DNA of 64,000 nt from Coleofasciculus sp. FACHB-T130. Lineage in GTDB: Bacteria; Cyanobacteriota; Cyanobacteriia; Cyanobacteriales; FACHB-T130. Under the pieces are notes generated by a model. It saw only the letters and a list, made by a program, of their open reading frames with translations, made no database searches and was not told the origin of the DNA. Below are positions 17,187-26,041 of the stretch, in pieces. Position numbers and translations under genes: made by a program. Location: assembly GCF_014695375.1 (NCBI RefSeq), contig NZ_JACJOG010000059.1, positions 186,001 through 250,000 of the forward strand. Direction: 5' to 3'. Numbering within the stretch: the first letter of the stretch is position 1; each line of letters opens with the position of its first letter.

Positions 17187-18695
17187 ATGACGAATCAAAA
17201 TAACCGCTCTAAATGGGATTTCGGCAGATTTTTGCAAACTCTGACCTATTTCGAGGTGATTCCTTTCTTCAACTGCCTTCAGCGGTTGCTGCAAGGCCGT
17301 GCCAAGGATAATCAAGACAAACCTACTGGAGGAAAGCGCGTGGGAGTGATACTGGTTGCTGGGGCGACGGGTGGTGTCGGTAAACGAGTCGTGCGGCGAC
17401 TGGTTGAACGGGGTTATCCAGTGCGTGCCCTCGTCAGAAATACCCAGAAAGCGCGGGAAATGCTTGGCGACAACGTAGAACTCTTTGAGGGAGACATCAC
17501 CATCTCAGAAACATTGACGCCGGAAATGATGTCGAACGTTAGTGCTGTAATTTGTTGCACTGGGGTTCGGGTGCAACCAGTCGAGGGCGATACACCAGAT
17601 CGGGCGAAGTATTATCAGGGTATCAAGTTTTATATGCCCGAAGTCGTTGACAGCCCGGAAATCGTGGACTATCAAGGCATCCAGAACTTAGTGCAAGTTG
17701 CTGCCAACTACTTTAGCCCTCAGACGAAGGGGGGAGCTGAAAAAGTAGTATTTGATTTTAGCAACCTTTCAGATGACATCAAAAATACTTGGGGTGCGGT
17801 GGATGATGTCGTTATGGGTGGCGTAAGCCAGAGTGGCATACAACTGGTAGAAGGCACAGCGCTGTTTGCGGGCAACGTATCAACCGACAACTCTGGTGGT
17901 TTTGCTTCCGTCCGCACCCGCAACTTCGACACTCCAATTGATTTGGCAGGATACGAGGGTGTGGAATTGCGTGTCAGAGGCGATGGAAAACGCTACAAAT
18001 TTTTTATCCGCACCGAATCCAGATGGGATGGCGTTGCTTATTCTTATTCTTTTGATACCGTAGCAAATACCTGGATCGATGTTCGCGTTCCCTTCGCTGA
18101 GTTAATTCCCGTGTTTCGCGCCAAAACTTTGCAAGATGGCGAAGCAATTAATCCCAGTAAAATTTGCTCGTTCCAGTTGATGTTGAGCAAGTTTGAATAC
18201 GATGGAGAACTAAATCCGAAGTTTTCACCGGGAGGCTTTGCTTTGCAGGTGGAATCTATCAAAGCTTATGGCGGCGCGATGCCTCAATTTATCACGATCA
18301 GTTCGGCAGGTGTGACTCGTCCTGGTCGTCCTGGCATTAATTTAGAGGAAGAACCACCAGCGGTGAGAATGAACGACCAACTAGGAGGAATCCTTACTTG
18401 GAAATTGCGCGGTGAAGAAAGTATCCGTGAAAGTGGTATTTCTTACACAATTATTAGACCTTGTGCTTTGACGGAAGAACCAGGAGGCAAGGCGTTAATT
18501 TTCGAGCAAGGTGATAATATTCGGGGCAAAGTGAGCCGGGAAGATATTGCCGAATTGTGCGTGCGATCGCTAGAAGAACCGAAAGCGTGTAATCTCACCT
18601 TTGAGGTAAAAGAGGCAGAAGATAGCCAAAATCCCGACTGGGAAAGCTTATTCTCCAGCTTGCAAAGCGATCGCATTGCAGCAATCAAATCGTAA
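17187..18695 (+). CDS. NmrA-like SDR with inserted CIA30 domain (HCF173-like)
   Basis: An atypical short-chain dehydrogenase fold: LVAGATGGVGKRVVRRL (glycines at 59-65) begins the Rossmann domain and RALVRN follows. A CIA30-type domain (about 187-361, VFDFSN then VVMGGVSQSG) is inserted, and the SDR part resumes with QFITISSAGVTRPG. This domain order is that of plant HCF173, which assists translation of psbA and photosystem II assembly; cyanobacterial counterparts exist with less defined roles. An SDR catalytic YxxxK is not evident, so a binding or chaperone role is more likely than redox catalysis. A thylakoid association is inferred, not seen. Confidence 0.85.
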   Translation: MTNQNNRSKWDFGRFLQTLTYFEVIPFFNCLQRLLQGRAKDNQDKPTGGKRVGVILVAGATGGVGKRVVRRLVERGYPVRALVRNTQKAREMLGDNVELFEGDITISETLTPEMMSNVSAVICCTGVRVQPVEGDTPDRAKYYQGIKFYMPEVVDSPEIVDYQGIQNLVQVAANYFSPQTKGGAEKVVFDFSNLSDDIKNTWGAVDDVVMGGVSQSGIQLVEGTALFAGNVSTDNSGGFASVRTRNFDTPIDLAGYEGVELRVRGDGKRYKFFIRTESRWDGVAYSYSFDTVANTWIDVRVPFAELIPVFRAKTLQDGEAINPSKICSFQLMLSKFEYDGELNPKFSPGGFALQVESIKAYGGAMPQFITISSAGVTRPGRPGINLEEEPPAVRMNDQLGGILTWKLRGEESIRESGISYTIIRPCALTEEPGGKALIFEQGDNIRGKVSREDIAELCVRSLEEPKACNLTFEVKEAEDSQNPDWESLFSSLQSDRIAAIKS

Positions 18696-18777
18696 AACAA
18701 ATAGACTTCTTGCCTCTGCGGTTTTATAAAAAACTCCGTGCAAGAAGTCTACTATCTTTACAAACATTTGCTTGTCC

Positions 18778-19440
18778 CTACTTTATTCCCTCAAATTGCC
18801 CCAAAAAAGTTGGTTGAGGACGGAGAAGATTCACCTCTAAAACGGCTTTCACCGTCGCGAGTGCTTCCCGCGTCGAATAGGATTTCATCACCCCATCTCC
18901 ATACCGTCCCCAATCGGGTGTACCCAAGCCGCTCGCATTCACACCTAATTGACGGCAAGTATACACGGCGCGTGACAAGTGGAACTGCTGCGTGATGACA
19001 ACCGCCTGTGTCACCCCAAAAATCTCTCGTGCGCGATAGCAACTTTCATAAGTGCTGAAACCAGCATAATCCAGAGTAATATCAGCAGCCGGTACACCGC
19101 GATCGCTCGCGTAGCGCTGCATTACGCTCACTTCATCGTAGTCGGTGCGGCTATTATCGCCCGTCATCAACAGTTTTTTAACCCGACCCATCTGATAAAG
19201 TTGCACAGCCGCTTCCACGCGATCGGCTAGCATCGGTGTGGGGCTACCGTCGGGCAATACGCCTGCACCAAGAACAATGGCGACACGCTCAGCCGGAACT
19301 TGGGCAGGATCGGTATAGCGATCGCTTCTGGTAACTGCACTCACATAGTAGATCGTCGCTGGAGCGCTCGCGGCACTTCCCAACAAGAGGAGCAGAAAAA
19401 CACGACGCCAGTTAGACAAAAACCATTGACGCACGCTCAA
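18778..19440 (-). CDS. SanA/DUF218 membrane protein
   Basis: A 220-residue protein with a single N-terminal membrane helix (about 12-32) and a DUF218 domain outside the cytoplasm. Seen are VAIVLGAGVLPDGSPTPMLADRV, LLMTGDNS, DYAGFSTYESC and ITQQFHLSRAVYTC, characteristic of SanA, a protein needed for barrier function of the E. coli envelope at high temperature. The start is TTG 19438-19440, with GGGGAG about five bases upstream; a GTG two codons later is an alternative. It is convergent with the HCF173-like gene. Confidence 0.85.
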   Translation of the reverse strand: MSVRQWFLSNWRRVFLLLLLGSAASAPATIYYVSAVTRSDRYTDPAQVPAERVAIVLGAGVLPDGSPTPMLADRVEAAVQLYQMGRVKKLLMTGDNSRTDYDEVSVMQRYASDRGVPAADITLDYAGFSTYESCYRAREIFGVTQAVVITQQFHLSRAVYTCRQLGVNASGLGTPDWGRYGDGVMKSYSTREALATVKAVLEVNLLRPQPTFLGQFEGIK

Positions 19441-19758
19441 TCAAACTCCCCCCAAACGTTATCAGAAATCTGTTCTAGCTAGCCTCAAGGAATTGCATCC
19501 CAACTCCGGAAAATATCAATCGGTCAAAATAACCCCTTAAAAAGAAAAACCCCTGGCTTGTCTCCAGGGGTAAACATCAGGGTGCATCTAACTAATCTTT
19601 GTTTTACATAGACAACGTAGCTATATCCGGAAGAAATCTAATTTCTATATCTCTAGGTCTTCAGTTGTTCTTCCGATCGGAATTTGAAAGATTAACGAGC
19701 GAATCAACTTTGTCTAATTAGGCAGAGTAGGAAACGCCCAGCCTGTCTAATCCAGGCT
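19441..19758. other. Spacer between SanA-like and VOC-like genes
   Basis: It holds the terminator at 19550-19570. The remaining bases show no ORF or repeat I can support. Confidence 0.5.
19550..19570 (-). terminator. Rho-independent terminator of the VOC-like gene
   Basis: CCCCTGG-CTTGTCT-CCAGGGG, a perfect 7-bp stem. Read on the minus strand it is followed by a T-rich run (the A-rich 19538-19549), the standard signature, and lies downstream of the gene ending at 19759. Confidence 0.75.
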
Positions 19759-20235
19759 TCACGCTGCTGTAGCAGTGGCAAAGAACAACTTCTCTAAGTT
19801 TTGTGGCTGCATAAATGCTACGTATTGAGGGGCAATCTCTGGGGGTAGCAGTTCAATCAATAGCTTGTTCTCAATCCACAACTCGATTACATCAAAAAAC
19901 GAGTCCCGGCTACAGCGCAGCACGCGCCAGCCTTCACGGGTGGCAATTTTCTCAATCTGTTCTTGGCTCGTCGGTACAGATATGGCAGCATGGGTAGCTG
20001 TAAACGGTGAGTACAAAACGTTTTGAATGAATGCTGCCTGCTCGTAACCTTCACCAGGTATCATTTCGGTACCAACCGGATAAATCTCAATCATCGTCCC
20101 GTACTCATCGCCGGCGATAACGATATAACTGCCTGGATTTGGTGGGAATGGGGCAACCTTTCCATTCCATATCTCTGCAAAGACATTGGCGACGTGAAGG
20201 GGATTTTCAGCGGGGAGAGAAATGTGGTGAATCAT
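19759..20235 (-). CDS. VOC/glyoxalase-like protein of unknown function
   Basis: The ATG at 20233-20235 is preferred because AGGAG lies 12 bases upstream and the product then starts MIHHISLPAENPLHVANV; the frame remains open 75 bp further. The 158-residue protein shows a beta-alpha-beta pattern like half of a vicinal-oxygen-chelate fold: HHIS first strand, YIVIAGDEYGTMIEIYP, then THAAISVPTS and VIELWIENKLLIELL. His and Glu residues at candidate metal positions are present. No partner gene is nearby and no substrate can be proposed. A terminator follows. Confidence 0.65.
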   Translation of the reverse strand: MIHHISLPAENPLHVANVFAEIWNGKVAPFPPNPGSYIVIAGDEYGTMIEIYPVGTEMIPGEGYEQAAFIQNVLYSPFTATHAAISVPTSQEQIEKIATREGWRVLRCSRDSFFDVIELWIENKLLIELLPPEIAPQYVAFMQPQNLEKLFFATATAA

Positions 20236-20564
20236 AGAGAGTGACTGCTCCTGAAGGAAATCGCTGCAAGAATTTACATTAGGTACTTCTGAAACATCCA
20301 TCTGAGTCATTGAAATTTCGCAAACAGCCAGGTTGTTCCCACAAAGTTCACCCGATTGGGTGAGTTTCCATCACCTGATTGCATGACTTAAATCGAGGTG
20401 AATCCACTTAAATCTCTCGTGCGCGATCGCTTTCGGGTTGAATTCAGGACTCTTGGAACTGAAAATAAAGCTAACAGTAGCACCGCTCTGTTTCTAAGGG
20501 AAATTTCTGGTTGGATAGGGTGCTTTGATAAATCTTTGCGCGATCGCCTTGATCTGAAGCACCA
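20236..20564. other. Intergenic region with a palindrome at 20348-20363
   Basis: TCACCC-GATT-GGGTGA lies about 110 bp upstream of the VOC-like start and may be an operator. A HIP1 octamer lies near 20425. No RNA or small gene is visible. Confidence 0.4.
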
Positions 20565-21443
20565 TTAACCTTTGACGCCGCTCCCTGCATCTGTCGGCAC
20601 AATATATCGTTGCAAAAAGAGGAAGACAAGCAGCACTGGAGTAATGGAAATGACAGAACCCGCTGCTACCAGTCGCCAATCTAGAGATAATGCCCCGGCA
20701 AGGGTGGCGACACCTAAGGGGAGGGTGTAATATTCGGGTCGGTCGAGGACAATTAAGGGCCAGAGAAAGTCACTCCAAGAACCGATAAAGACAAAAATTG
20801 CCAGCGTTACCAGTGCTGGGCGAATTGCTGGAAGCATGACGTGCCACCACAAGCCTAGCTCCGAGCAGCCATCCATCCGAGCGGCTTCTTCCAGTTCTTT
20901 GGGAACGCCCTGAAATGCTTGCCGCAGTAGGAAAATCCCGAAGGCAGAGGCAATGCTTGGCAAAATAACACCCAAATAGGTATTTCTCAAACCTAGCTGT
21001 ACGGTCAAGATGTACAGGGGAATCATTACAATTTGGAACGGAATCATAATCGTGGAGACAACAGCCGCAAAAACCATGTCTCGTCCCCGAAAATCCAGCC
21101 GTGCCAAGGGGTAAGCGGCAAGCGAGCAGAATAGCAGATTTAAGCCCACTGTCAGCACTGCCACCAGGGTACTGTTGAACAAATACTGACCAAAGGGATT
21201 GGTTTGCCAAACGGTGATGAAGTTCTGGAATGTCGGCTCTTGTGGCACTATCTGGGGTGGGAACTGAAAGATATTTTCAGTGGGAGATTTTAAGGAAGTA
21301 CTGATGAGCCAAAGTAGAGGAAAAAGCATCACTAGCGCGATCGCTCCCAGGAACCCATACATCCAAAAAGTTTTAACTTTTGAGTTTTGAGTTGTAAAAA
21401 GGCGATATATCGCGTTTGTTTTTTGAGTTTTGGAATTTATCAT
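20565..21443 (-). CDS. Carbohydrate ABC transporter permease (MalG type), orphan
   Basis: A 292-residue inner-membrane permease with six predicted helices. The cytoplasmic EAA loop, which contacts the ATPase, is intact: EEAARMDGCSELGLWWHVMLP (about 203-222). The family (MalG/LacG/GgtD type) imports sugars or glycosides with a binding protein, a MalF-type partner and an ATPase; none of these is in the window. It must act with subunits encoded elsewhere, as is common for split ABC systems in cyanobacteria. Substrate unknown. Confidence 0.9.
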   Translation of the reverse strand: MINSKTQKTNAIYRLFTTQNSKVKTFWMYGFLGAIALVMLFPLLWLISTSLKSPTENIFQFPPQIVPQEPTFQNFITVWQTNPFGQYLFNSTLVAVLTVGLNLLFCSLAAYPLARLDFRGRDMVFAAVVSTIMIPFQIVMIPLYILTVQLGLRNTYLGVILPSIASAFGIFLLRQAFQGVPKELEEAARMDGCSELGLWWHVMLPAIRPALVTLAIFVFIGSWSDFLWPLIVLDRPEYYTLPLGVATLAGALSLDWRLVAAGSVISITPVLLVFLFLQRYIVPTDAGSGVKG

Positions 21444-21626
21444 TGGGCGACAATAGCTGTTTTCTTTAATTGGAATCAGTCAATAAAAAATGAATAATTA
21501 TTTCTATTATTATTAATAATTTATGATGTTTATTCTTGGAAAAAAATCTTGCTTTTAATCTAATTAAGTCATATTATAGTAAGTGTATTGGTCTAACCAA
21601 ATGCTTGTTCTAAGTAGGTGGTTGGA

Positions 21627-21651
21627 GCGCAGAGGACAATGTCCTCTGCGC
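21627..21651. terminator. 11-bp perfect hairpin after the cyclo-ligase gene
   Basis: GCGCAGAGGAC-AAT-GTCCTCTGCGC, just past the 3' end of the minus-strand gene ending at 21687. There is no clear T-run, so it may be a dispersed palindrome acting as an RNA end stabiliser. Confidence 0.45.
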
Positions 21652-21686
21652 GGAAATTAAAAAATAAAAATTGAGAAATTGAGATT

Positions 21687-22259
21687 TCATCGCATCATCC
21701 TCAACCCCGTTTCTGTACAGATGCCCTGCAAAGATTTATCCCAGCAATCAATTGGCAACTCTAGGGAAAAAGCAAAGTCAAAGACAATGCCGATAGTTAA
21801 TTTGGTTGCCCATTCAGATGAATTGAGCAAGCGATCGTAATAACCACCACCATAACCTAAACGATATCCCCGCACATCACAAGCTACAGATGGCACAAGA
21901 ATTAAATCTACCTCGGTTGAATGTAAAACGGGGCTATCTGGGTGCGGTTCAAGAATACCATAAGCACCTTTTTGTAAGGAGTCTCCAGGTTTCCATAGAT
22001 GCCAAATGAGGCTATCGCCAACACAGCGGGGAAATCCCCAATGGCGACGATCGCTAATTAGAGGGCTGAGGTCAGGTTCTTGTCGAAAACTGAAATAAGC
22101 TAAGACAGTTTTTGATTGAGTAAATAGGGGCGAAGATTCGAGGTGGGTACAGATGCGATCGCTCTTTTCTCTCCACTCTTCCACAGGCATCGATTGTCGT
22201 GTTTTGAGAAGCGATCGCCTCAATTGCTGTTTATCCAGTTGATAATCGATTTTGTTCAC
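21687..22259 (-). CDS. 5-formyltetrahydrofolate cyclo-ligase
   Basis: Converts 5-formyltetrahydrofolate to 5,10-methenyltetrahydrofolate with ATP, recycling a folate storage form. The 190-residue length fits. Diagnostic parts are KQQLRRSLLKTRQSM at the N-terminus, VLAYFSFRQEPDL, and the family signature GYRLGYGGGYYDRLL near residue 135. The start is GTG 22257-22259. It sits between polysaccharide genes and an orphan permease, and this housekeeping enzyme shows no functional tie to them. Confidence 0.92.
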   Translation of the reverse strand: MNKIDYQLDKQQLRRSLLKTRQSMPVEEWREKSDRICTHLESSPLFTQSKTVLAYFSFRQEPDLSPLISDRRHWGFPRCVGDSLIWHLWKPGDSLQKGAYGILEPHPDSPVLHSTEVDLILVPSVACDVRGYRLGYGGGYYDRLLNSSEWATKLTIGIVFDFAFSLELPIDCWDKSLQGICTETGLRMMR

Positions 22260-22373
22260 AAGTCTTAATAAATTTGGTTTGTGGCGAGGGGATGCTAGCG
22301 TCCATCCCTTGACTCGATATCCTGTGGACTTGTTTTGCGATCGCTACGCTATTTTCGCTTCTGACAACGCAGA

Positions 22374-22400
22374 AACCCGTTTTGTTTGGCAAAACGGGTT
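22374..22400 (-). terminator. Hairpin terminator downstream of the GDP-fucose synthase gene
   Basis: AACCCGTTTTG-TTTGG-CAAAACGGGTT, a perfect 11-bp stem 25 bp past the fcl stop. The T-run on the minus strand is poor, but position and stability fit a transcript end. Confidence 0.6.
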
Positions 22401-22425
22401 CTTCTCACTAGCAACTTTTTCACGC

Positions 22426-23382
22426 TTACTCAGCGTGTTGTCGATACCAATCGATCGTGTTCTTCAGCCCTTGCTTGAAGTCCACTTGGGCTGTGAAGCC
22501 AAACTCTTGCTTCGCCCGTTCTGTATCTAAACAGCGGCGCGGTTGACCGTTCGGCTTATCGGTTTCCCAGATAATTTCGCCCTGATAGCCCATCAGTTCG
22601 CAAATCAGTTCCACCAAATCCTTGATAGAAATTTCATAACCCGTTCCCAAATTGACGGGTTCTGCGCCATTGTAGTCCTGCGTACCCATGACGATACCCA
22701 AAGCCGCATCCGTAGAATAGAGAAACTCGCGAGTGGGACTCCCATCGCCCCATACAGGTAGCTGCTTGTCACCTCTAGCTTGAGCTTCGTGTACTTTGCG
22801 AATTAAGGCGGGGATCACGTGGGAACTCTTGGGATCGAAGTTATCTTCCGGCCCGTACAAGTTCACTGGCAATAGGTAAATACCGTTAAAGCCGTACTGC
22901 TGCCGGTAGGATTGGAGTTGCACCAGTAAAGCTTTCTTCGCAACGCCATAGGGAGCGTTAGTTTCTTCCGGATAGCCATTCCAGAGGTCATCTTCTTTAA
23001 ATGGCACTGGCGTAAACTTGGGATAAGCGCAGATAGTCCCTACACAAACAAATTTTTGAACCCCTGCTTGATAGGCCGCATGAATCAGTTGAGTGCCCAT
23101 CATCAGGTTGTCGTAGAATAATTCAGCGGGTTTGACCAGATTCAGACCGATGCCGCCGACGTGAGCAGCGAGGTGAATCACGACATCCTGCTGCTCAACG
23201 GCGCGTTGACAGTGTTCTAAGGAGCGGAGATCGTACTCGCGCGATCGCGGTATCGTAATCTTGTTTTGATCGGCTCCGGCTTTACACAACCGATCTACGA
23301 CCTGACGCCCCAAAAAACCAGCTCCGCCAGTGACGAGAATCCGTTTATCGCTTAAATCTAAACTAGCCATATCTCTTGCCAT
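22426..23382 (-). CDS. fcl: GDP-L-fucose synthase
   Basis: Epimerises and reduces GDP-4-keto-6-deoxymannose to GDP-L-fucose with NADPH, the step after the product of the gmd gene located 117 bp upstream. The SDR fold shows [39 protein letters not shown] and the catalytic YGVAKKALL (Tyr and Lys). [10 protein letters not shown] and the C-terminal [12 protein letters not shown] fit the family. The second methionine (residue 5) is an equally good start. Together with gmd it provides fucose for exopolysaccharide or glycans. Confidence 0.94.
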   Translation of the reverse strand: MARDMASLDLSDKRILVTGGAGFLGRQVVDRLCKAGADQNKITIPRSREYDLRSLEHCQRAVEQQDVVIHLAAHVGGIGLNLVKPAELFYDNLMMGTQLIHAAYQAGVQKFVCVGTICAYPKFTPVPFKEDDLWNGYPEETNAPYGVAKKALLVQLQSYRQQYGFNGIYLLPVNLYGPEDNFDPKSSHVIPALIRKVHEAQARGDKQLPVWGDGSPTREFLYSTDAALGIVMGTQDYNGAEPVNLGTGYEISIKDLVELICELMGYQGEIIWETDKPNGQPRRCLDTERAKQEFGFTAQVDFKQGLKNTIDWYRQHAE

Positions 23383-23413
23383 CCTCCACTGGATTCAGGA
23401 TATCTCCAAAAAT

Positions 23414-23452
23414 TGATGAGTGATGAGTTAATGAAAAACTCATCACTCATCA
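23414..23452. repeat. 16-bp-stem hairpin made of heptamer repeats (STRR type)
   Basis: Left arm TGATGAGTGATGAGTT (23414-23429), 7-base loop, right arm the perfect complement (23437-23452). The arms are built of TGATGAG heptamers. It lies between gmd and fcl and may modulate their relative transcript levels. Confidence 0.75.
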
Positions 23453-23499
23453 CTCAGTAGGGCGCGGGGATCGCTCTTGCCCCTACAAGTCAAAACGAC

Positions 23500-24579
23500 T
23501 TAATCGTGCATACTACCTACATTCTGGCGAATCGTGGCAAGATCCAGAGGCGAGTGCGAACCATTGCCATTCGGACAATTCAAGCCCAAAGCTTGCATAT
23601 CCGCTTCTACCATCAAGCGAACTAATTCTTCAAAAGTAACCGATGGTTTCCAACCCAGCTTTTGGTGCGCCTTCGTGGGATCGCCAATCAGTAAATCCAC
23701 TTCCGCTGGGCGCAAATAGCGTTCGTCAAACTCTACGTAGTCTTTCCAATCTAGATTGACGTGTTCAAAGGCAATATCCAGGAATTGACGAATGGAGTAA
23801 GTTTCTCCTGTGGCTACAACGTAATCATCTGCTTCCTGTTGCTGTAGCATCAGCCACATTGCTCTTACATAGTCTTTTGCATAGCCCCAATCCCGCTTGG
23901 AATCGAGATTGCCCAGGTAGATTTTTTTCTGCTTCCCGGCAACAATGCGAGCGATCGCTCTGGTAATCTTGCGCGTTACAAACGTCTCTCCTCGCCGCGG
24001 ACTTTCATGGTTAAAAAGTATCCCGTTACACGCAAACAGCCCGTAGGATTCTCGGTAATTCACCGTTTGCCAGTGAGCGTAAAGCTTCGCACAAGCATAA
24101 GGACTGCGAGGATAAAACGGTGTGGTTTCCTTCTGAGGCACTTCTTGTACCTTACCAAACATCTCAGAAGAACCCGCCTGATAAAACCGTACTTCAATGC
24201 CGGTACGCTGCTGGTAATCTCGAATTGCTTCCAAAAGGCGTAGCGTCCCCATCCCGACCGCATCAACCGTGTATTCCGGCGAGTCAAAACTAACGCGGAC
24301 GTGGGATTGGGCACCTAAATTATAAATTTCTACCGGCTGGACTTGTTCTAAAATCCGGCGTAGAGTTGTGCCATCGGTTAAATCGCCATAGTGCAGAAAC
24401 AACCGCACCCCCTCTTTGTGAGGGTCTTCATACATATAATCGATTCGGTCTGTATTAAATGTAGAAGTCCGGCGAATGATCCCGTGAACCTCATAGCCTT
24501 GCTCAAGCAAAAATTCGCTCAAGTAAGAACCGTCTTGTCCCGTAATGCCCGTAATTAGCGCTCGCTTGCGTTGCGTCAT
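23500..24579 (-). CDS. gmd: GDP-mannose 4,6-dehydratase
   Basis: Converts GDP-D-mannose to GDP-4-keto-6-deoxy-D-mannose, the committed step to GDP-L-fucose. The 359 residues include [18 protein letters not shown] (NADP site), [21 protein letters not shown] and the catalytic [31 protein letters not shown] and [16 protein letters not shown] complete the family pattern. It is followed by fcl in the same orientation and is probably the first gene of that operon. Confidence 0.96.
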   Translation of the reverse strand: MTQRKRALITGITGQDGSYLSEFLLEQGYEVHGIIRRTSTFNTDRIDYMYEDPHKEGVRLFLHYGDLTDGTTLRRILEQVQPVEIYNLGAQSHVRVSFDSPEYTVDAVGMGTLRLLEAIRDYQQRTGIEVRFYQAGSSEMFGKVQEVPQKETTPFYPRSPYACAKLYAHWQTVNYRESYGLFACNGILFNHESPRRGETFVTRKITRAIARIVAGKQKKIYLGNLDSKRDWGYAKDYVRAMWLMLQQQEADDYVVATGETYSIRQFLDIAFEHVNLDWKDYVEFDERYLRPAEVDLLIGDPTKAHQKLGWKPSVTFEELVRLMVEADMQALGLNCPNGNGSHSPLDLATIRQNVGSMHD

Positions 24580-25131
24580 ACTTAGTATTCCCTATAGCCT
24601 GTGACGAAACAATCGTCTTAACAGTAACTGGTAATTATCCTGTAAGCTTTCTCTCGCTAACATTGCAGCAAGAGTCACTTGCACCCAAATTTATGAAAAA
24701 TCCCTCTGTAAGTAGAGGAAATCCTTAATTCACTCCTTACGTTAACGCAAAATCTCTGGCGCAACATCAGGAATATACGTAGATTCTTCTAAGCCTCGGC
24801 AATAAGACTTACGTATTTCGACGGTGGACTAAATGTTGAGCAAAGAAGAGGGGAAAGCTTCTTGCAAGAGTACCTACAATACCTGTTGCATAAATTCTGA
24901 GCGACACAAATTAATTAATCGCCATTACAACAACCAATTTATCTAAACTCTGAAATTAGACATGAAGAGTTTACCTGCTGTAGAGGCAAGCGTAACTCCC
25001 AGCGCTGTACTAACTCATCAAACGATGAACGACAAAATACTACAGCTCTCTCCACACAAGGAGGAAAGCTGTAGGAGCCGTTGTTCAAAGAACTTGACTT
25101 GAGTTATAGATTGCCGAACATTAGCTATGTT
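24580..25131. other. 550-bp spacer upstream of gmd
   Basis: It contains the gmd promoter region on the right-to-left strand and the probable terminator at 25040-25074 of the sugar transferase gene. A 46-codon open frame (24962-25102, plus strand) has no ribosome binding site and is not claimed. Confidence 0.5.
25040..25074 (-). terminator. Hairpin downstream of the sugar transferase
   Basis: CTACAGCT (25040-25047) pairs with AGCTGTAG (25067-25074), with partial pairing inside. Read on the minus strand it is followed by TATTTTG. It lies about 60 bp past the stop at 25132. Confidence 0.5.
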
Positions 25132-25881
25132 TCAGTAGGCACCATTGTCTTTGGGGGAAACGACAACGCCAATTGTTTTTACAACTAGCCACAAATCCAG
25201 CCAGAAATTCCTGGCATTGACGTAATAGACATCTATCTGGACTCGGCGCGGATAAGGGATGTCATTGCGCCCAGAAACTTGCCACAATCCGGTGATTCCA
25301 GGTCGAATCGTCAGCACTTTGTCAATGTGATGCCCGTATTTTGACAACTCCTCGGCAACGAGAGGTCTTGGCCCGACAACGCTCATGTCCCCTTTAAGAA
25401 CGTTCCAGAATTGGGGAAACTCATCCAGGCTAGTCACCCGTAGAAATTTACCAATCCATGTAATTCGAGGGTCGTCTTTGAGTTTGAAATTATCCTCGAA
25501 TTCCTGACGCAGATGGGGTGAGGTTGCCATCATTTGCAGCAACACTTCGTCTGCATTTGGCACCATCGTTCTGAATTTGAGACAACCAAAAGGCTGATGA
25601 TTTTTCCCGATTCGTTCCTGAACATAAAAAATTGGACCTCGTGTGCTCAGAGCAATCAGCAAGGCCAACAGCAGGTAAACCGGAGAAAACAAAATCAAAA
25701 CCGACAGTGAAAACAGAACATCAAAACATCGCTTAGCGAAATCTCGGTCTAGACGCTGTAGGGGGAGGTCTCGCTGTTTGCTCAAACCTCTGGGCCTACC
25801 TGTCGGCGCGAGTGGTTGAAAACCTCGCTTCACGAACGCCCACAACATCTTGCCGGAGATAAGTTGGCTTTCGGCAGTCAT
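25132..25881 (-). CDS. Polyprenyl-phosphate sugar-1-phosphate transferase
   Basis: Starts lipid-linked polysaccharide synthesis by moving a sugar-1-phosphate from a nucleotide sugar to undecaprenyl phosphate. It is the short single-anchor form (249 residues): a membrane helix at about 56-76 (VLFSLSVLILFSPVYLLLAL) and the catalytic domain with KFRTM, TSLDEFPQFWNVLKGDMSVV, GPRPL and the terminal VVVSPKDNGAY. The multi-helix N-terminal domain of WbaP/WcaJ-type proteins is absent. Located between the GT4 gene and gmd/fcl, it probably primes the polymer these genes build. Which sugar is transferred cannot be read from sequence. Confidence 0.92.
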   Translation of the reverse strand: MTAESQLISGKMLWAFVKRGFQPLAPTGRPRGLSKQRDLPLQRLDRDFAKRCFDVLFSLSVLILFSPVYLLLALLIALSTRGPIFYVQERIGKNHQPFGCLKFRTMVPNADEVLLQMMATSPHLRQEFEDNFKLKDDPRITWIGKFLRVTSLDEFPQFWNVLKGDMSVVGPRPLVAEELSKYGHHIDKVLTIRPGITGLWQVSGRNDIPYPRRVQIDVYYVNARNFWLDLWLVVKTIGVVVSPKDNGAY

Positions 25882-25971
25882 CTTACTCCTTCACTTCACA
25901 CCACACAGTCCCGATCATAAAGCCACAAGACGCCTGAAGACAGCTAATGGAGTCCCAGAAAGTAGAATTTG

Positions 25972-26006
25972 GTCATTAGTCATGGGTCATTGGTCATTAG
26001 TCATGA
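25972..26006. repeat. Five tandem GTCATTA-like heptamers (STRR type)
   Basis: Consecutive 7-bp units GTCATTA, GTCATGG, GTCATTG, GTCATTA, GTCATGA in the spacer between the GT4 gene and the sugar transferase. This is the short tandemly repeated repetitive type known from filamentous cyanobacteria. Confidence 0.8.
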
Positions 26007-26041
26007 GTTTTTAGCAACCGGCTAAAGAGCATGACTGATGA

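Noticed and set aside
20770-21210. 146-codon open frame on the minus strand in a second frame of the ABC permease gene
   Set aside because: It overlaps the intact permease frame in the same direction; its residues look like an out-of-frame reading.
24962-25102. 46-codon plus-strand open frame upstream of gmd
   Set aside because: No Shine-Dalgarno, and its second half is the hairpin at 25040-25074, better explained as a terminator.
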